This document shows, piece after piece, positions 34,174 to 43,642 of a DNA stretch of 64,000 bases (positions are counted from its first letter, which is position 1; every line of letters begins with the position of its first letter). The position numbers and the translations under genes are program-made. Origin of the DNA: Solibacillus sp. FSL H8-0523 (GTDB lineage: Bacteria > Bacillota > Bacilli > Bacillales_A > Planococcaceae); contig NZ_CP150291.1 in NCBI RefSeq assembly GCF_038051985.1, forward strand, positions 1,302,001 through 1,366,000. The letters run 5' to 3'. The notes beneath the pieces were generated by a model. The model ran no database searches and was not told the origin of the DNA. It saw only the letters and a list, made by a program, of their open reading frames with translations.

Positions 34174-34782
34174 ATGTACATTCCAAAGTATTTTCAAATG
34201 AAAGATGAGCAAGAAATGTATCTTTTTATGGAACAACATAGCTTTGCGACGATTGTTTCACATTCAAGTAACGGATTGGTTGCGAGTCATTTGCCTTTAA
34301 AGTTAAATCGTGAAAAGCGCGTGTTGTATGGACATTTTGCAAAGGCAAATTCACAATGGAAAGAGCTTAATGGGCAGCAGGTGCTTGTTGTTTTTCATGG
34401 CCCACATAGTTATATTTCATCGTCTTGGTATGAAACAAAGGATGCGGTGCCAACTTGGAACTACACAGCCGTGCACGTCAATGGAACGCTTCAATTACTG
34501 CAGGATGAAGCGCTAATTGATGAATGTTTACGTGATTTAATCAAAAAATATGAAGCACCAGATAGCACATATAGATATGAAGAAGTGGATGAAAAATATA
34601 TTGCAAGCTTAAAAAAGGGAATTGTCGCATTCAAAATTGATATAGAAAAAATGGAGGGCAAGGCAAAACTAAGTCAAAATCATTCCGGTGATCGCCAGCA
34701 ACTTGTTATTGAACAGCTGAAAAACAATGATGATGCTGAAAGTCTAGCAATCGCAAAATTAATGAAGCAAAACAAAGACTAA
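34174..34782 (+). CDS. paiB: PaiB-family FMN-binding protein
   Basis: 202 residues with the split-barrel flavin-binding fold of PaiB. Family hallmarks are MYIPKYFQMKDEQEMYLFME at the N-terminus, ASHLPLKL, GHFAKANSQWK, VVFHGPHSYISSSWYE and VPTWNYTAVHVNG. In Bacillus, PaiB is described as a negative regulator of sporulation and degradative enzyme genes together with PaiA; here no paiA acetyltransferase is adjacent. ATG 34174 has GAGGAGG upstream. A small membrane-protein gene follows 14 bases downstream. Confidence 0.92.
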   Translation: MYIPKYFQMKDEQEMYLFMEQHSFATIVSHSSNGLVASHLPLKLNREKRVLYGHFAKANSQWKELNGQQVLVVFHGPHSYISSSWYETKDAVPTWNYTAVHVNGTLQLLQDEALIDECLRDLIKKYEAPDSTYRYEEVDEKYIASLKKGIVAFKIDIEKMEGKAKLSQNHSGDRQQLVIEQLKNNDDAESLAIAKLMKQNKD

Positions 34783-34796
34783 TTGGAGGCATTGTT

Positions 34797-34994
34797 GTGA
34801 AGAAAATAGCGTATTTTTTCATGTTGGTAGTTATTTTAGCAACAACTGAGTTTGTATATAGTTTAATGAAATATGAGCAATTTAAATGGTCGTCGTTTTT
34901 GGTCATGCTCTGTCTGTTTTCTCTAGCATTTAGTTTGAGAAGAAGAGAACTTCAAGGAGAAAGTGAAACTTCAAAGCTCCCTACTGACCATTAA
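34797..34994 (+). CDS. Small two-helix membrane protein
   Basis: 65 residues: hydrophobic segment IAYFFMLVVILATTEFVYSL, short loop, second segment SSFLVMLCLFSLAFSL, then a basic RRRE and a polar tail. GTG start with TTGGAGG upstream, likely co-transcribed with paiB. No family recognised. Confidence 0.6.
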   Translation: MKKIAYFFMLVVILATTEFVYSLMKYEQFKWSSFLVMLCLFSLAFSLRRRELQGESETSKLPTDH

Positions 34995-35082
34995 TCAGGA
35001 TAAATAGATAATTCCTTGCAAGTGTATGAAAGCTCCTCATTTTAGAGAAGACTTCATATACTTTTTAATTTAGGGTATCGCT

Positions 35083-35424
35083 TCACATGCTTGCAATGAA
35101 CTTGGCCAACAGATAAAAACCACCATTAATCAAGCTGGTGAGTAATGCGGTACAGGCGAAAACTAAGCTATTTTTACATTCATAGATAAAGGTGAACCCA
35201 CCAACAATGAGGAGGCCAATCCAGCAACTATTCCATAGGATAAGCGAAAATTCATCTGAAAAAATGGTGAAAAAACCAGTTAAAAAACTAATCCAAACGA
35301 TAACAGTAAAAATTATGAACGAGAAATAGAGTTTTGATGGCTTTAGCGTATCGGGTTTTAACGCAAAAAGTGTCACAATCAAACAAACCGACATAAAGAT
35401 AGCGAGTAGAAAAATAAAGGTCAT
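35083..35424 (-). CDS. Hypothetical four-helix membrane protein
   Basis: 113 residues, nearly all hydrophobic, with about four membrane helices (FIFLLAIFMSVCLIVTLFAL, YFSFIIFTVIVWISFLTGFF, LILWNSCWIGLLIVGGFTFI, a final C-terminal one). AGGAGG seven bases upstream of the ATG supports translation. No family recognised. It is convergent with the preceding small gene and divergent from ltaS. Confidence 0.6.
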   Translation of the reverse strand: MTFIFLLAIFMSVCLIVTLFALKPDTLKPSKLYFSFIIFTVIVWISFLTGFFTIFSDEFSLILWNSCWIGLLIVGGFTFIYECKNSLVFACTALLTSLINGGFYLLAKFIASM

Positions 35425-35629
35425 ATAGGGGCCTCCTAGTGGATAGCGCTAACGTTTGCCAAAAAACAAATGTTATTTTGAAGTTTGACGTTCATTAATG
35501 AAATGGGTTGCTTTTCGGATATTAATTTTCTTAAAATTCGCAATAAAATTACTTTTAGCTTTTCGCGTAAATGTGCGGAAAACTACAGAAAATAAGAAAC
35601 CTTTTTACGTTACAATCGTTTCATAATAG

Positions 35630-35659
35630 TTGCATACAACTTAGATTTTTTGATATAGT
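35630..35659 (+). promoter_or_regulatory. Probable promoter of ltaS
   Basis: TTGCAT, 18-bp spacer, TATAGT, about 60 bases before the coding start. The rest of the 290-base divergent gap shows no other structure. Confidence 0.45.
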
Positions 35660-35717
35660 AATTAATGTTTTTCTAATAGATATAGAAAAGCTTTTGAAAG
35701 AAGAAAGAGTGAGTAAA

Positions 35718-37625
35718 GTGAAAGATTTAGTAGGGAAAAAAAGGGTTCAATTGAACGGTTTTTTAGGGATCTATCTTTTAGCTGTGTTCATGATCTGGAT
35801 GAAAACCTATCTAACACAATTGACACAATTTGAATTAGGCGTTGAAGGAACATTACAGCAAATATTGTTATTAATAAATCCATTAGGTTCGGCGCTGTTA
35901 CTTTTATCAGTGGCATTTTTATTTAGAGGCAAACGCAAAATGAGTATGCTACTTCTCGTGTATACACTCATGTCGTTTTTATTATTTGCAAACGTCGTGT
36001 ATTACCGATTCTTTAGCGACTTTATTACGTTGCCAACGATTTATCAAACGCAAAACTTTGGCGATTTAGGCGGCAGTGTATTAGCGTTATTCCGTGGAAC
36101 GGATATTTTCTATTTCGTTGATATCGCATTCCTGTTCTATGTACGTATTGCAAAAAAACAACAATTAAAATTAGTAAAAACAGGCTTTGTGATGCCGGTT
36201 GTCGCAGTAGCGTTTGCACTGATGATTTCTTCAACAAACTTATATTTAGCTGAAGAGGATCGTCCAGATTTACTTGTACGCGGTTTTGACCGTAGTTATA
36301 TTGTGAAGTACTTAGGGATGTATAACTACGCGATTTATGACTCTGTTAAAACGGCAGAGGCATCATCTGAACGTGCGTTAGCTGATAGCAGTGACGTTAC
36401 CGAAATTATCAACTACACGAAATCGAATCACGCAGATCCAAATCCAGCGTATTTTGGTTTAGCAAAAGATATGAACGTCATCTATTTACATTTAGAATCG
36501 ATGCAAACATTTTTAATTGACCATCAGTTAAATGGCCAAGAAGTTACACCATTCTTAAACTCGTTAGCGAAAAACGAAAACACGTTATATTTCGATAGCT
36601 TCTACCATCAAACGGCACAAGGAAAAACGTCGGATGCTGAATTTATGTTAGAAAATGCATTGTTCGGCTTACCACAAGGTTCGGCCTTTATTACAAAAGG
36701 GCAAAACACGTACCAAGCAGCGCCGACAATCTTAAAGGACTACGGCTATACATCAGCGGTATTCCACGGAAATAACGGCAGCTTCTGGAACCGTAATGTC
36801 ATTTATAATAACTTTGGCTATGATGAGTTCTTTGATGCGAATGCATATGATACAAGTGATCCAAAAAATATGGCAGAATACGGCTTATTAGATAAGCCAT
36901 TTTTCGAGCAATCACAAGCGTTACTTGAAACATTACCACAGCCATTTTATACAAAATTCATTACCGTTGCGCACCATTTCCCGTATAAAATGGATCAAGA
37001 GTTAACAACGATTGAGAAAGCAACAACGGGTGATTCAAGCGTAGATAATTACTTCCAAACAGCTCGTTATGCAGATGAGGCGATCGAAGAATTCTTTACG
37101 TATTTAAAAGAATCTGGCCTTTATGACAATACGATGATTGTTATGTACGGTGACCATTACGGGATTTCTGATAACCATAACCGTGCAATGGAACAGATTC
37201 TTGGTGAGGAAGTAACACCAATTGTTAATGCGGATTTACAACGTGTGCCATTACTGATTTATGTACCAGGTATGGAAGGTGGCATTAACCACACATACGG
37301 CGGACAAATGGACCTATTACCAACGGTGCTACATTTATTAGGTGTGGAAACACAAAACAATATTCACTTTGGTACAGATTTATTGTCAGAAGACCATAGC
37401 CAAGTTGTTCCGTTTAGAAACGGGAACTTTGTTAGCCCAACGATTTATTCGTTAGATGGCAAGTACTATGACCGTCAAACAGGGCTAATACTTGATTCAT
37501 CTCAATACGAGCATGCTGAAAAATTAAGTGCCATGGTCGAAGAAAAACTAAACTATTCAGATAAAGTTGTCAACGGAGACTTATTACGTTTTTATTCAAA
37601 AGACGGGAAAGTCATTGAGGAATAA
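35718..37625 (+). CDS. ltaS: Lipoteichoic acid synthase (LtaS family)
   Basis: About 635 residues: five N-terminal membrane helices, a linker, then an extracellular sulfatase-fold domain. The catalytic threonine is T304 in QGKTSDAEF; metal ligands lie in LHLESMQ and YGDHYGISDNHN, and the glycerol-phosphate pocket region is FHGNNGSFWNRN. It polymerises glycerol phosphate from phosphatidylglycerol to make lipoteichoic acid. The start is uncertain between two GTG codons (35709, 35718); the second gives the typical KDLVGKKR N-terminus. Monocistronic with a terminator. A second, more distant family member is at 47566. Confidence 0.93.
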   Translation: MKDLVGKKRVQLNGFLGIYLLAVFMIWMKTYLTQLTQFELGVEGTLQQILLLINPLGSALLLLSVAFLFRGKRKMSMLLLVYTLMSFLLFANVVYYRFFSDFITLPTIYQTQNFGDLGGSVLALFRGTDIFYFVDIAFLFYVRIAKKQQLKLVKTGFVMPVVAVAFALMISSTNLYLAEEDRPDLLVRGFDRSYIVKYLGMYNYAIYDSVKTAEASSERALADSSDVTEIINYTKSNHADPNPAYFGLAKDMNVIYLHLESMQTFLIDHQLNGQEVTPFLNSLAKNENTLYFDSFYHQTAQGKTSDAEFMLENALFGLPQGSAFITKGQNTYQAAPTILKDYGYTSAVFHGNNGSFWNRNVIYNNFGYDEFFDANAYDTSDPKNMAEYGLLDKPFFEQSQALLETLPQPFYTKFITVAHHFPYKMDQELTTIEKATTGDSSVDNYFQTARYADEAIEEFFTYLKESGLYDNTMIVMYGDHYGISDNHNRAMEQILGEEVTPIVNADLQRVPLLIYVPGMEGGINHTYGGQMDLLPTVLHLLGVETQNNIHFGTDLLSEDHSQVVPFRNGNFVSPTIYSLDGKYYDRQTGLILDSSQYEHAEKLSAMVEEKLNYSDKVVNGDLLRFYSKDGKVIEE

Positions 37626-37633
37626 CTAAATTT

Positions 37634-37671
37634 AAGACATCGCGTACATTAAATTGCGCGGTGTCTTTTTT
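37634..37671 (+). terminator. Terminator after ltaS
   Basis: AAGACATCGCG pairs with CGCGGTGTCTT (one G-U), followed by T residues. Confidence 0.85.
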
Positions 37672-37715
37672 AGTTTTGATGCTACAATAGGAAGATGGAA
37701 ATTGTAAAAGCGTAG

Positions 37716-38297
37716 GTGATTAAAATCGCGAAAAAAATAGATATCCGTGTGTTGAAGACAAGGCAAAAATTATTTGATACCTATTTATCCGTGCTTGCAC
37801 AGCAAACACCAGGACAAGTGACGATTCAACGTTTAACGACGAAAGCCAATCTAAACCGCGTGACATTTTATAAGCATTTTCACAATTTAGCAGAATTCCA
37901 CGCACAGTTTATCGAGCACTATATTTTAGAGCTCTATGAGTTAATGAAGTCGCTCAATTATAAAACGTATACGAAAGGATTTGAATTTGAAGCACTATTG
38001 CAGCTGCTAAAACATATTGAAGCAAATCGTAAAACGTACAAAATTTTACTGACCTCCCCAAATATTGCGGATTTTAATAAGGCACTGCTTGCCTATTTTC
38101 AACAGCGGATTTCGAAGCATACAACGGAACTTGCGAAGTTTGATTTTCCGGGAACCGGCGTTGATCAAACGATTGTCGCTTGGTACGGGGTGTCGGCTTT
38201 GTTCGGCACGATTATTATGTGGGCACAGTCAGATTTTAACTATAGTCCTGAACAATTAGCGAATGCGATTGTTCGATTGGCGCCACAAGAGGAATAG
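37716..38297 (+). CDS. TetR/AcrR-family transcriptional regulator
   Basis: 193 residues. The N-terminal helix-turn-helix is TPGQVTIQRLTTKANLNRVTFYKHFHN, with the typical YxxF/YKHF recognition-helix end. The C-terminal all-helical ligand domain contains WYGVSALFGTIIMW and resembles the TetR_C group found in many Bacillales regulators. The only start before the conserved region is GTG 37716, with a weak ribosome site. The alcohol dehydrogenase gene 86 bases downstream on the same strand is the obvious candidate target, but no operator could be assigned. Confidence 0.88.
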   Translation: MIKIAKKIDIRVLKTRQKLFDTYLSVLAQQTPGQVTIQRLTTKANLNRVTFYKHFHNLAEFHAQFIEHYILELYELMKSLNYKTYTKGFEFEALLQLLKHIEANRKTYKILLTSPNIADFNKALLAYFQQRISKHTTELAKFDFPGTGVDQTIVAWYGVSALFGTIIMWAQSDFNYSPEQLANAIVRLAPQEE

Positions 38298-38383
38298 TTT
38301 GGCTACATTTTATTAGAATATGTATATTTTTTCTCTGTTTTTTTCCATTATACTGAAAACAAATAAACGAGGAGGTACATCAA

Positions 38384-39406
38384 ATGACAAACTATCAAGC
38401 TGGGATTTATAAAGGTGCAAACTTAGTAGCAGTAGAGGAGCGTCCAGTGCCGGAAGTTGGACCGAATGATGTATTATTACGTAATTTACGTGGTGGTATT
38501 TGTGGGACAGACATTAATATTGTAAAATACGGTTCTGAAATGGGTATTCGTTTTGAGCAAGAATTTGGTCATGAATTAGCGGGTATTATTGAAGCAAAAG
38601 GTGACAATGTAACGGACCTAGAAGTGGGGATGTTTGTAGCGGTCAATCCGATTACGGCTAAGCGAGCAGGGCGTCGTTTCTGTTTAGAGGTAGGCGGATT
38701 TTCGCAGTATGTGTTAATTGAGGATGCGAAGAAAAATCACAATTTATATCCGTTAAATGATGATGTAACACCTGAAGAGGGTGCATTAGTAGAGCCAATG
38801 AGTGTTGGTTGCCACGGTGCGTTTTCTGTGAAGCCACAAGTTGGTGAAAACATTGTTATTTTAGGTGCAGGTCCAATCGGTTTATCAGCAGCGGCGATGT
38901 TAATTGGTGAAGGGATTACAAACGTTGCGGTCGTTGACATGGTGGACTGGCGTTTAGAAAAAGCGAAAGAAATCGGTGCGAAAACGGTAGATACATCTAA
39001 GGTGTCATTAACAGAAGGCTTAGCTGAAGCTTTTGGTACAGTAAATGTATACGGTAAGGATGTGCCAAATGTCGATGCGTACGTGGATGCAGCAGGTGCG
39101 GCACCGTTATTCCAACAAGTAATGCAAATCGTTAAACCAAATGCTCGTATCGCGATAATCGCAGTCTATAAAGACGAAGTACCAGTAAGCTTCATGGAAG
39201 TGATGAGTAAAGAGGTTCAAATCGTTGGGGCATCTGGTTATACGAGCGAGGACATTTTAAAAGTAATTAACCATTTAAATAACAAGAAAACAAAAATCGC
39301 AACAATGGTTACACAAGTCTATCCATTAAGCGAAATCCAAACAGCGTTCGACACGGCAATCGCTGCAAAGGATTCTATTAAAGTCATTGTCGATGTAACG
39401 AAATAA
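38384..39406 (+). CDS. Zinc-type alcohol/polyol dehydrogenase lacking the structural-zinc lobe
   Basis: 340-residue medium-chain dehydrogenase. Catalytic zinc ligands are in GGICGTDIN (Cys) and EFGHELAG (His-Glu). The NAD fold is VILGAGPIGLSAAAML. In most family members a four-cysteine structural-zinc loop follows the 'NP' segment; here the sequence runs VNPITAKRAGRRFCLEVGGF and the loop is absent except for one Cys. This shorter form may alter oligomerisation. AGGAGG precedes the ATG. The substrate is unknown. It is downstream of a TetR gene. Confidence 0.88.
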   Translation: MTNYQAGIYKGANLVAVEERPVPEVGPNDVLLRNLRGGICGTDINIVKYGSEMGIRFEQEFGHELAGIIEAKGDNVTDLEVGMFVAVNPITAKRAGRRFCLEVGGFSQYVLIEDAKKNHNLYPLNDDVTPEEGALVEPMSVGCHGAFSVKPQVGENIVILGAGPIGLSAAAMLIGEGITNVAVVDMVDWRLEKAKEIGAKTVDTSKVSLTEGLAEAFGTVNVYGKDVPNVDAYVDAAGAAPLFQQVMQIVKPNARIAIIAVYKDEVPVSFMEVMSKEVQIVGASGYTSEDILKVINHLNNKKTKIATMVTQVYPLSEIQTAFDTAIAAKDSIKVIVDVTK

Positions 39407-39429
39407 TAAATAAACACATTCCATATCAA

Positions 39430-39467
39430 AAGCCTGCCTCCAATTTACTTGAGGGGCAGGCTTGTTT
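39430..39467. terminator. Bidirectional terminator between adh and the S66 peptidase
   Basis: AAGCCTGCCTC pairs with GAGGGGCAGGCTT (bulged), with T/A-rich flanks; genes converge here. Confidence 0.82.
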
Positions 39468-40498
39468 TATTCCACGGCATTTTCCAAAATCGAGAACGTC
39501 ACATTGTCACAATCAATTTCAGCAAGTGCCCCGTATGGCAGTATAAACTTCGGCTCTGTATGGCCAAAGTTCATGTTATAAAGTACGGGTAGCTGTTCAA
39601 GATTGTACTCCTTTAATACTTTTAAAATTTCTGTTTTATATTCTTCATAATACTTCTCGTCTTGAGGCTTACCGAAAATTATGCCTTTTACTTGGTGGAG
39701 GATGCCTTGTAGCGCATAGTTTCTTAGCCAGTAGCGGACATTGTTTGGTGTTGGCTTTTCCTCGGACGTTTCGAAAAAGAGAATGCAATCTTGCCACATT
39801 TCTATATCTGGCCAAAGCTCGGTGCCATTGACGAAAGCGAGTACTTCAATACAACCGCCGATTAAACGGCCCTGAACTTTGCCTGTGCCTTGTAATAGCT
39901 CATAGCCTTTATTATTTTTCATCGTACGGCGCGTATACTTATTCGATTGACTCCAATCAAGAAATTCACTCGTCCATTTAGGCGCGGGTAAAATTTCACC
40001 AATTGTCTCGTTCGAGAAAAGTGTGCGTTCAATAGATTCAATGGTATACGGGGACATTTCAACGTTTTCTGCAAAATCGACTAATATTGCCGGCCCATAA
40101 AAGGATGAAACACCAGCCTTTAAGCAAAATAAATGGGCGATCGTCGTATCGGAATAGCCCATAAAAATTTTCGGATTGTAGCGAATGATATCAAAATCAA
40201 TATAAGGCAACAGCCGTACACTGTCCTCGCCACCAATATTGGTGATGATTGCTTTAATCGTAGGATCTTTAAAGGCATCCATTAAATCTTGAGCGCGTGC
40301 CTCAGGATGCTCGTACACATACTGTGCGCCCTTCAAGCTGTTTGGCATGGCAACAACATTCAAGCCAAATACTTCCTCAAGTCGTTTAACCCCTTGTTCA
40401 TAGCGCCAACGTAGTTCTTGTTCACCTGCACCACCCCATGATGGACTGACTGTAGCGACGGTATCACCGCGCTTTAATTTTGCTGGTTTCTTTAGCAT
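39467..40498 (-). CDS. S66-family peptidase (MccF/LD-carboxypeptidase-like)
   Basis: 343 residues of the LD-carboxypeptidase/MccF family. Nucleophile S93 in NIGGEDSVRLL, next to the MGYSDTT segment; RLIGGCIEVL carries the Glu region and MNFGHTEPKFILPYG the His. The longer insertion and FGHTEPK ending are more like MccF (microcin C self-immunity peptidase) than plain LdcA, so the substrate may be an acyl-adenylate or peptide rather than murein tetrapeptide. ATG 40498 was chosen (GAGGTG five bases upstream). Cytosolic. Confidence 0.85.
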   Translation of the reverse strand: MLKKPAKLKRGDTVATVSPSWGGAGEQELRWRYEQGVKRLEEVFGLNVVAMPNSLKGAQYVYEHPEARAQDLMDAFKDPTIKAIITNIGGEDSVRLLPYIDFDIIRYNPKIFMGYSDTTIAHLFCLKAGVSSFYGPAILVDFAENVEMSPYTIESIERTLFSNETIGEILPAPKWTSEFLDWSQSNKYTRRTMKNNKGYELLQGTGKVQGRLIGGCIEVLAFVNGTELWPDIEMWQDCILFFETSEEKPTPNNVRYWLRNYALQGILHQVKGIIFGKPQDEKYYEEYKTEILKVLKEYNLEQLPVLYNMNFGHTEPKFILPYGALAEIDCDNVTFSILENAVE

Positions 40499-40653
40499 CC
40501 TCATCACCTCGAAAGTAAATTTAGTAAAAAATAACGTACCACGAACTTTTGTGGAAGTAAATGGGTATGGGGATTTTACTTTGTAGGGAATATGAAATTT
40601 TAACAATGCTATGAATGGGTCATGCTATGCTAGCAAATATAAATACTCAATTT

Positions 40654-40679
40654 TGCAACTTTTTAAAGCGGTTATTCGA
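40654..40679 (+). promoter_or_regulatory. Possible autoregulated ECF promoter
   Basis: TGCAAC followed 17 bases later by CGA resembles Bacillus ECF promoters (TGAAAC-16/17-CGTC). It lies 25 bases before the sigma gene. Weak evidence. Confidence 0.3.
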
Positions 40680-40703
40680 GGATAGGGTGAAAGGTGGGAA
40701 GTA

Positions 40704-41183
40704 ATGGAGCTAGAACAACTTTATACACGTTATGTAAATGATATATATCGCTATTTATTTTCACTTTGTCGACATACTGAGACAGCAGAAGACTTGTTGC
40801 AGGATACGTTTTATAAAGCACATGTGACATTACTTGCCCAGCCGATTTATGAACTAAAACCATGGCTTTTTAAAGTAGCCTATTATACATACATTGACTA
40901 CTGTCGCAAAGAAAAGCGAAGTACAACGTATGCGCAAATAGAGCAGGTTGACTATACAACGCCGGAAATGATTATTTTACAGCAGGATAGTTTTACAAAA
41001 CTGTTAAATTTACTAGATCAACTAAATCCACTAGAAAAGCAGGCCATTTTATTATGTGATGTTCAGGATTGTACAAACGAACAGGCAGCGCAAATTTTGG
41101 ATTTGAAGTTAAACACATTAAAAAGCCATTTGCTAAGAGGTCGTAAAAAAATGAGAACTTTAATTGAAAAAGGAGGTTGGTAA
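40704..41183 (+). CDS. ECF-type sigma factor (second in window)
   Basis: 159 residues. Region 2: RYVNDIYRYLFSLCRHTETAEDLLQDTFYKA and LKPWLFKVAYYTYIDYCRKEKR. Region 4: LNPLEKQAILLCDVQDCTNEQAAQILDLKLNTLKSHLLRGRKKM. Similar in size and layout to Bacillus SigM/YlaC-like factors. It is the first gene of a three-gene operon; the anti-sigma gene starts two bases after its stop codon. Confidence 0.92.
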   Translation: MELEQLYTRYVNDIYRYLFSLCRHTETAEDLLQDTFYKAHVTLLAQPIYELKPWLFKVAYYTYIDYCRKEKRSTTYAQIEQVDYTTPEMIILQQDSFTKLLNLLDQLNPLEKQAILLCDVQDCTNEQAAQILDLKLNTLKSHLLRGRKKMRTLIEKGGW

Positions 41184-41184
41184 T

Positions 41185-42174
41185 ATGGATGAGTACGAAA
41201 AATTAATCACTGCGAGTAAGGAACAGCAGCTTGAACAAAAACAGCAGCAGAAGCTTACAAAACAAATGAAACGTACTGTGTCACTGTCAAGGGTCAAACT
41301 CGTATTAGGGACGCTAACGGTACTACTATTGATTTTACCAGTAAGCTTTATGTTCACGTTTATTTTCTATGCATTTGGGACAAAATCGACTACTTTAATG
41401 GACGTGACAAGTCAAACGTTATATGTGACAGAGCCGAATACGTCACTCGAAGAAATGGAGTTCGATATGGAATTCACCCCATTTTCCATGCAGCTGAAGT
41501 TTGATCAATACAAACGTATCGGCAAAGAGGATTTTAAAGCGAATACCTATGATATGCGCTATACACTCGGTCATTTAACGAAAAAAGAGGTAAGCTCGAT
41601 GTTAGAACGTTTTCCCCATAAATATCCAACACAAACAAGTCCTTGGCTAACACATCCTGAGAATCGTTATGACGTAAATTCGTATACAGAATGGACGATT
41701 TTAAGCGGTCTTCCGGAAGAGACGGTAGTCGAAGCGTATATTTCACTACATGAACTAGCTACAGTTGATGAAATTCGTAGCAGTTTTCAAAATGTTGATG
41801 TTTTATGGGCAGCAATTGATACGGGTGTGGAGCAAACGAATTTAAGTAAAGACGGCAATGTCGTTTCGCCAATCGGTTATCCCGTACAAGTAGATAATAC
41901 GTATTGGTCACCGTTTAGAGATGCGCACAGTAACGAGCAAGCATTTAAGGATATATTAAATTTTATCGTTCAACATGAAGAGCTGGCAACGCAAGTGTCG
42001 AGTGCGAAAAACTTGAAACTCAACGAACGCATTGCTTATATAAATGAGCACGGCATTAAAACCTATGCGGTCGTTGTGACAGGACCAAAAAATGAAATCG
42101 AAAAATTACGTGATTCAAATTTAATTCGCACAATGAAAATCGGTGAGGTGAAATTATGGAACTGGGCAACGTAA
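41185..42174 (+). CDS. Anti-sigma factor with sigma-regulator N/C-terminal domains
   Basis: 329 residues. A cytosolic N-terminal segment of about 35 residues with Gln/Lys-rich helix is followed by a membrane helix (about 38-60, VLGTLTVLLLILPVSFMFTF) and a large extracytoplasmic domain. The arrangement, including NVDVLWAAIDTG and a later SPIGYPVQ segment, fits the Bacillus sigma factor regulator (Sigma_reg_N/C) family. ATG 41185 has AGGAGG upstream. It overlaps the third gene by 19 bases. It should sequester the ECF sigma factor; the signal is probably envelope stress. Confidence 0.8.
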   Translation: MDEYEKLITASKEQQLEQKQQQKLTKQMKRTVSLSRVKLVLGTLTVLLLILPVSFMFTFIFYAFGTKSTTLMDVTSQTLYVTEPNTSLEEMEFDMEFTPFSMQLKFDQYKRIGKEDFKANTYDMRYTLGHLTKKEVSSMLERFPHKYPTQTSPWLTHPENRYDVNSYTEWTILSGLPEETVVEAYISLHELATVDEIRSSFQNVDVLWAAIDTGVEQTNLSKDGNVVSPIGYPVQVDNTYWSPFRDAHSNEQAFKDILNFIVQHEELATQVSSAKNLKLNERIAYINEHGIKTYAVVVTGPKNEIEKLRDSNLIRTMKIGEVKLWNWAT

Positions 42175-42452
42175 AGCAAGCAAAGTTTCCGGCAATCGCA
42201 GGATGGATTTCGATACTTAGTGGCTTATTCATCTTGCTGTTATTTAACATTAGTATACTGACGAATTATTCGATGGTATTACTCGATTATTTTATTGTCT
42301 TCATTGGCACGGGCTTTATTTTTGCATGGCCCGCTATTTTCTCTAAAAACGTACGCTTTTTAGGTCTGTGGGGGTTAGGGATTTCGGTATTTTTATTGTT
42401 ATTTATCTTTGTTATAACTTTTTTGGGTTGGATAATTAATCCGTTTCCGTGA
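42156..42452 (+). CDS. Small membrane protein of the ECF operon
   Basis: 98 residues with three hydrophobic segments (AGWISILSGLFILLLFNISI, LLDYFIVFIGTGFIFAWPAIF, LGISVFLLLFIFVITFLGWII). It overlaps the anti-sigma gene, with GGTGAGG just before the ATG, so translation is coupled. Function unknown; perhaps an accessory to sensing. The following 110 bases contain only an imperfect hairpin (GCTTCCCTGTG...CACGGAAGC). Confidence 0.65.
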   Translation: MELGNVKQAKFPAIAGWISILSGLFILLLFNISILTNYSMVLLDYFIVFIGTGFIFAWPAIFSKNVRFLGLWGLGISVFLLLFIFVITFLGWIINPFP

Positions 42453-42564
42453 GGTGATTTACATTAATAAAAATAAGCCTGCTTCCCTGTGATGCTTCAA
42501 GAGCGAACGAGTGTATGTATGAATTCAGTATTGCACGGAAGCTAGTATGTACACGATTATTGGT

Positions 42565-43602
42565 TTACAAAAGTTCCTTAACGATTTTAATAATTCTTTT
42601 TACATCTTCATTACGAAGTGAAGGATAGATTGGTAAAGAAACCGTATTGTGAATCCAATTAGACGCATTTGGATAGTTTTCTGTTGATCCAATTAATTCC
42701 GACTGTTGTATAGGAATGACCGCTGCAATATTATTTTTTGCCAGCTCGGAGATAATTTCAGTTTGTCTTGGTGTTTGTAAAATAGCTCGGAATCGAACGG
42801 GCTGTATATTGCTTTCTGCATTTAGTAAGGGGAAATTTGCGTCTGTATATTGAAGGTAAATTTCTTCTCTTCTCTTCATAAATTTCGTGAATTGTTGTAA
42901 TTGTGCACGTCCAATCGCTGCCTGTATATCCGTCATTTGAAAGTTAAAACGATTTTTTTGAGCGTCTTTTTGATTACATGTTCGATAGTCTTTTAGTTCT
43001 TTAATAAAAGCAGGATCTCTAGATACAATCATACCGCCTTGACCACCAGATGTGATTAATTTTGTCGCATAAAATGAAAATATACCAACATCCCCCTGCA
43101 ATCCAACTCGAACTCCATCTATATGGGCACCTAATGACTGTGCGCAATCTTCAATAAAATAGGTATTTGACGTACCTTTTGATATTTTTTGGGGTATTCC
43201 AAAAAGATGCGGAATGATCGCAATATCGATAGAAGGATCAATGGCATCAATATTTATATTTGGAGAATCTATTCTACTGTCTACTAATAATGGGATTCCT
43301 CCAGCTAATGTCGTAGCATTTCTTAATGACGAACAACAGTAATATGGAATGGCGATATTTTTTTCTTTTGCATCGTAAATGGCAAGTGTCATATAAAGTG
43401 CAGCAGTACCGCTTGAAACGGCAACTGCTGAACCTGAGGGTAAACCTAAATAATGACATATTTCATTTTCAAAATTTTCTACAGCAGTTCCCTGTGCAAT
43501 CCAGCCTGAACGAATCACTTCTATAGCCATCTTTTCTTCTTGCCTACCTAAAGTTGGGCGATTATGTGGAACAAAGGTTTTTTTAGGGGTTTTGTTAGGC
43601 AA
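42565..43602 (-). CDS. DegT/DnrJ/EryC1-family aminotransferase
   Basis: 345 residues, PLP-dependent sugar aminotransferase fold. The PLP lysine is K181 in FSFYATKLITSGGQGG; Asp in FIEDCAQSLGA binds the pyridine nitrogen; SSGTAALYMTLAI is the phosphate-binding region and NFQMTDIQAAIGRAQL the family helix. It probably aminates a nucleotide-linked keto-sugar. It is the last gene of a minus-strand operon with GT2, WbqC-like and PIG-L genes, so the amino sugar may feed that surface glycan. Base composition is more AT-rich than the flanking genes. Confidence 0.9.
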   Translation of the reverse strand: MPNKTPKKTFVPHNRPTLGRQEEKMAIEVIRSGWIAQGTAVENFENEICHYLGLPSGSAVAVSSGTAALYMTLAIYDAKEKNIAIPYYCCSSLRNATTLAGGIPLLVDSRIDSPNINIDAIDPSIDIAIIPHLFGIPQKISKGTSNTYFIEDCAQSLGAHIDGVRVGLQGDVGIFSFYATKLITSGGQGGMIVSRDPAFIKELKDYRTCNQKDAQKNRFNFQMTDIQAAIGRAQLQQFTKFMKRREEIYLQYTDANFPLLNAESNIQPVRFRAILQTPRQTEIISELAKNNIAAVIPIQQSELIGSTENYPNASNWIHNTVSLPIYPSLRNEDVKRIIKIVKELL

Positions 43603-43642
43603 AGTATAGCCACCTCCTGTTCAATATTTTATGAGCAGGTAG

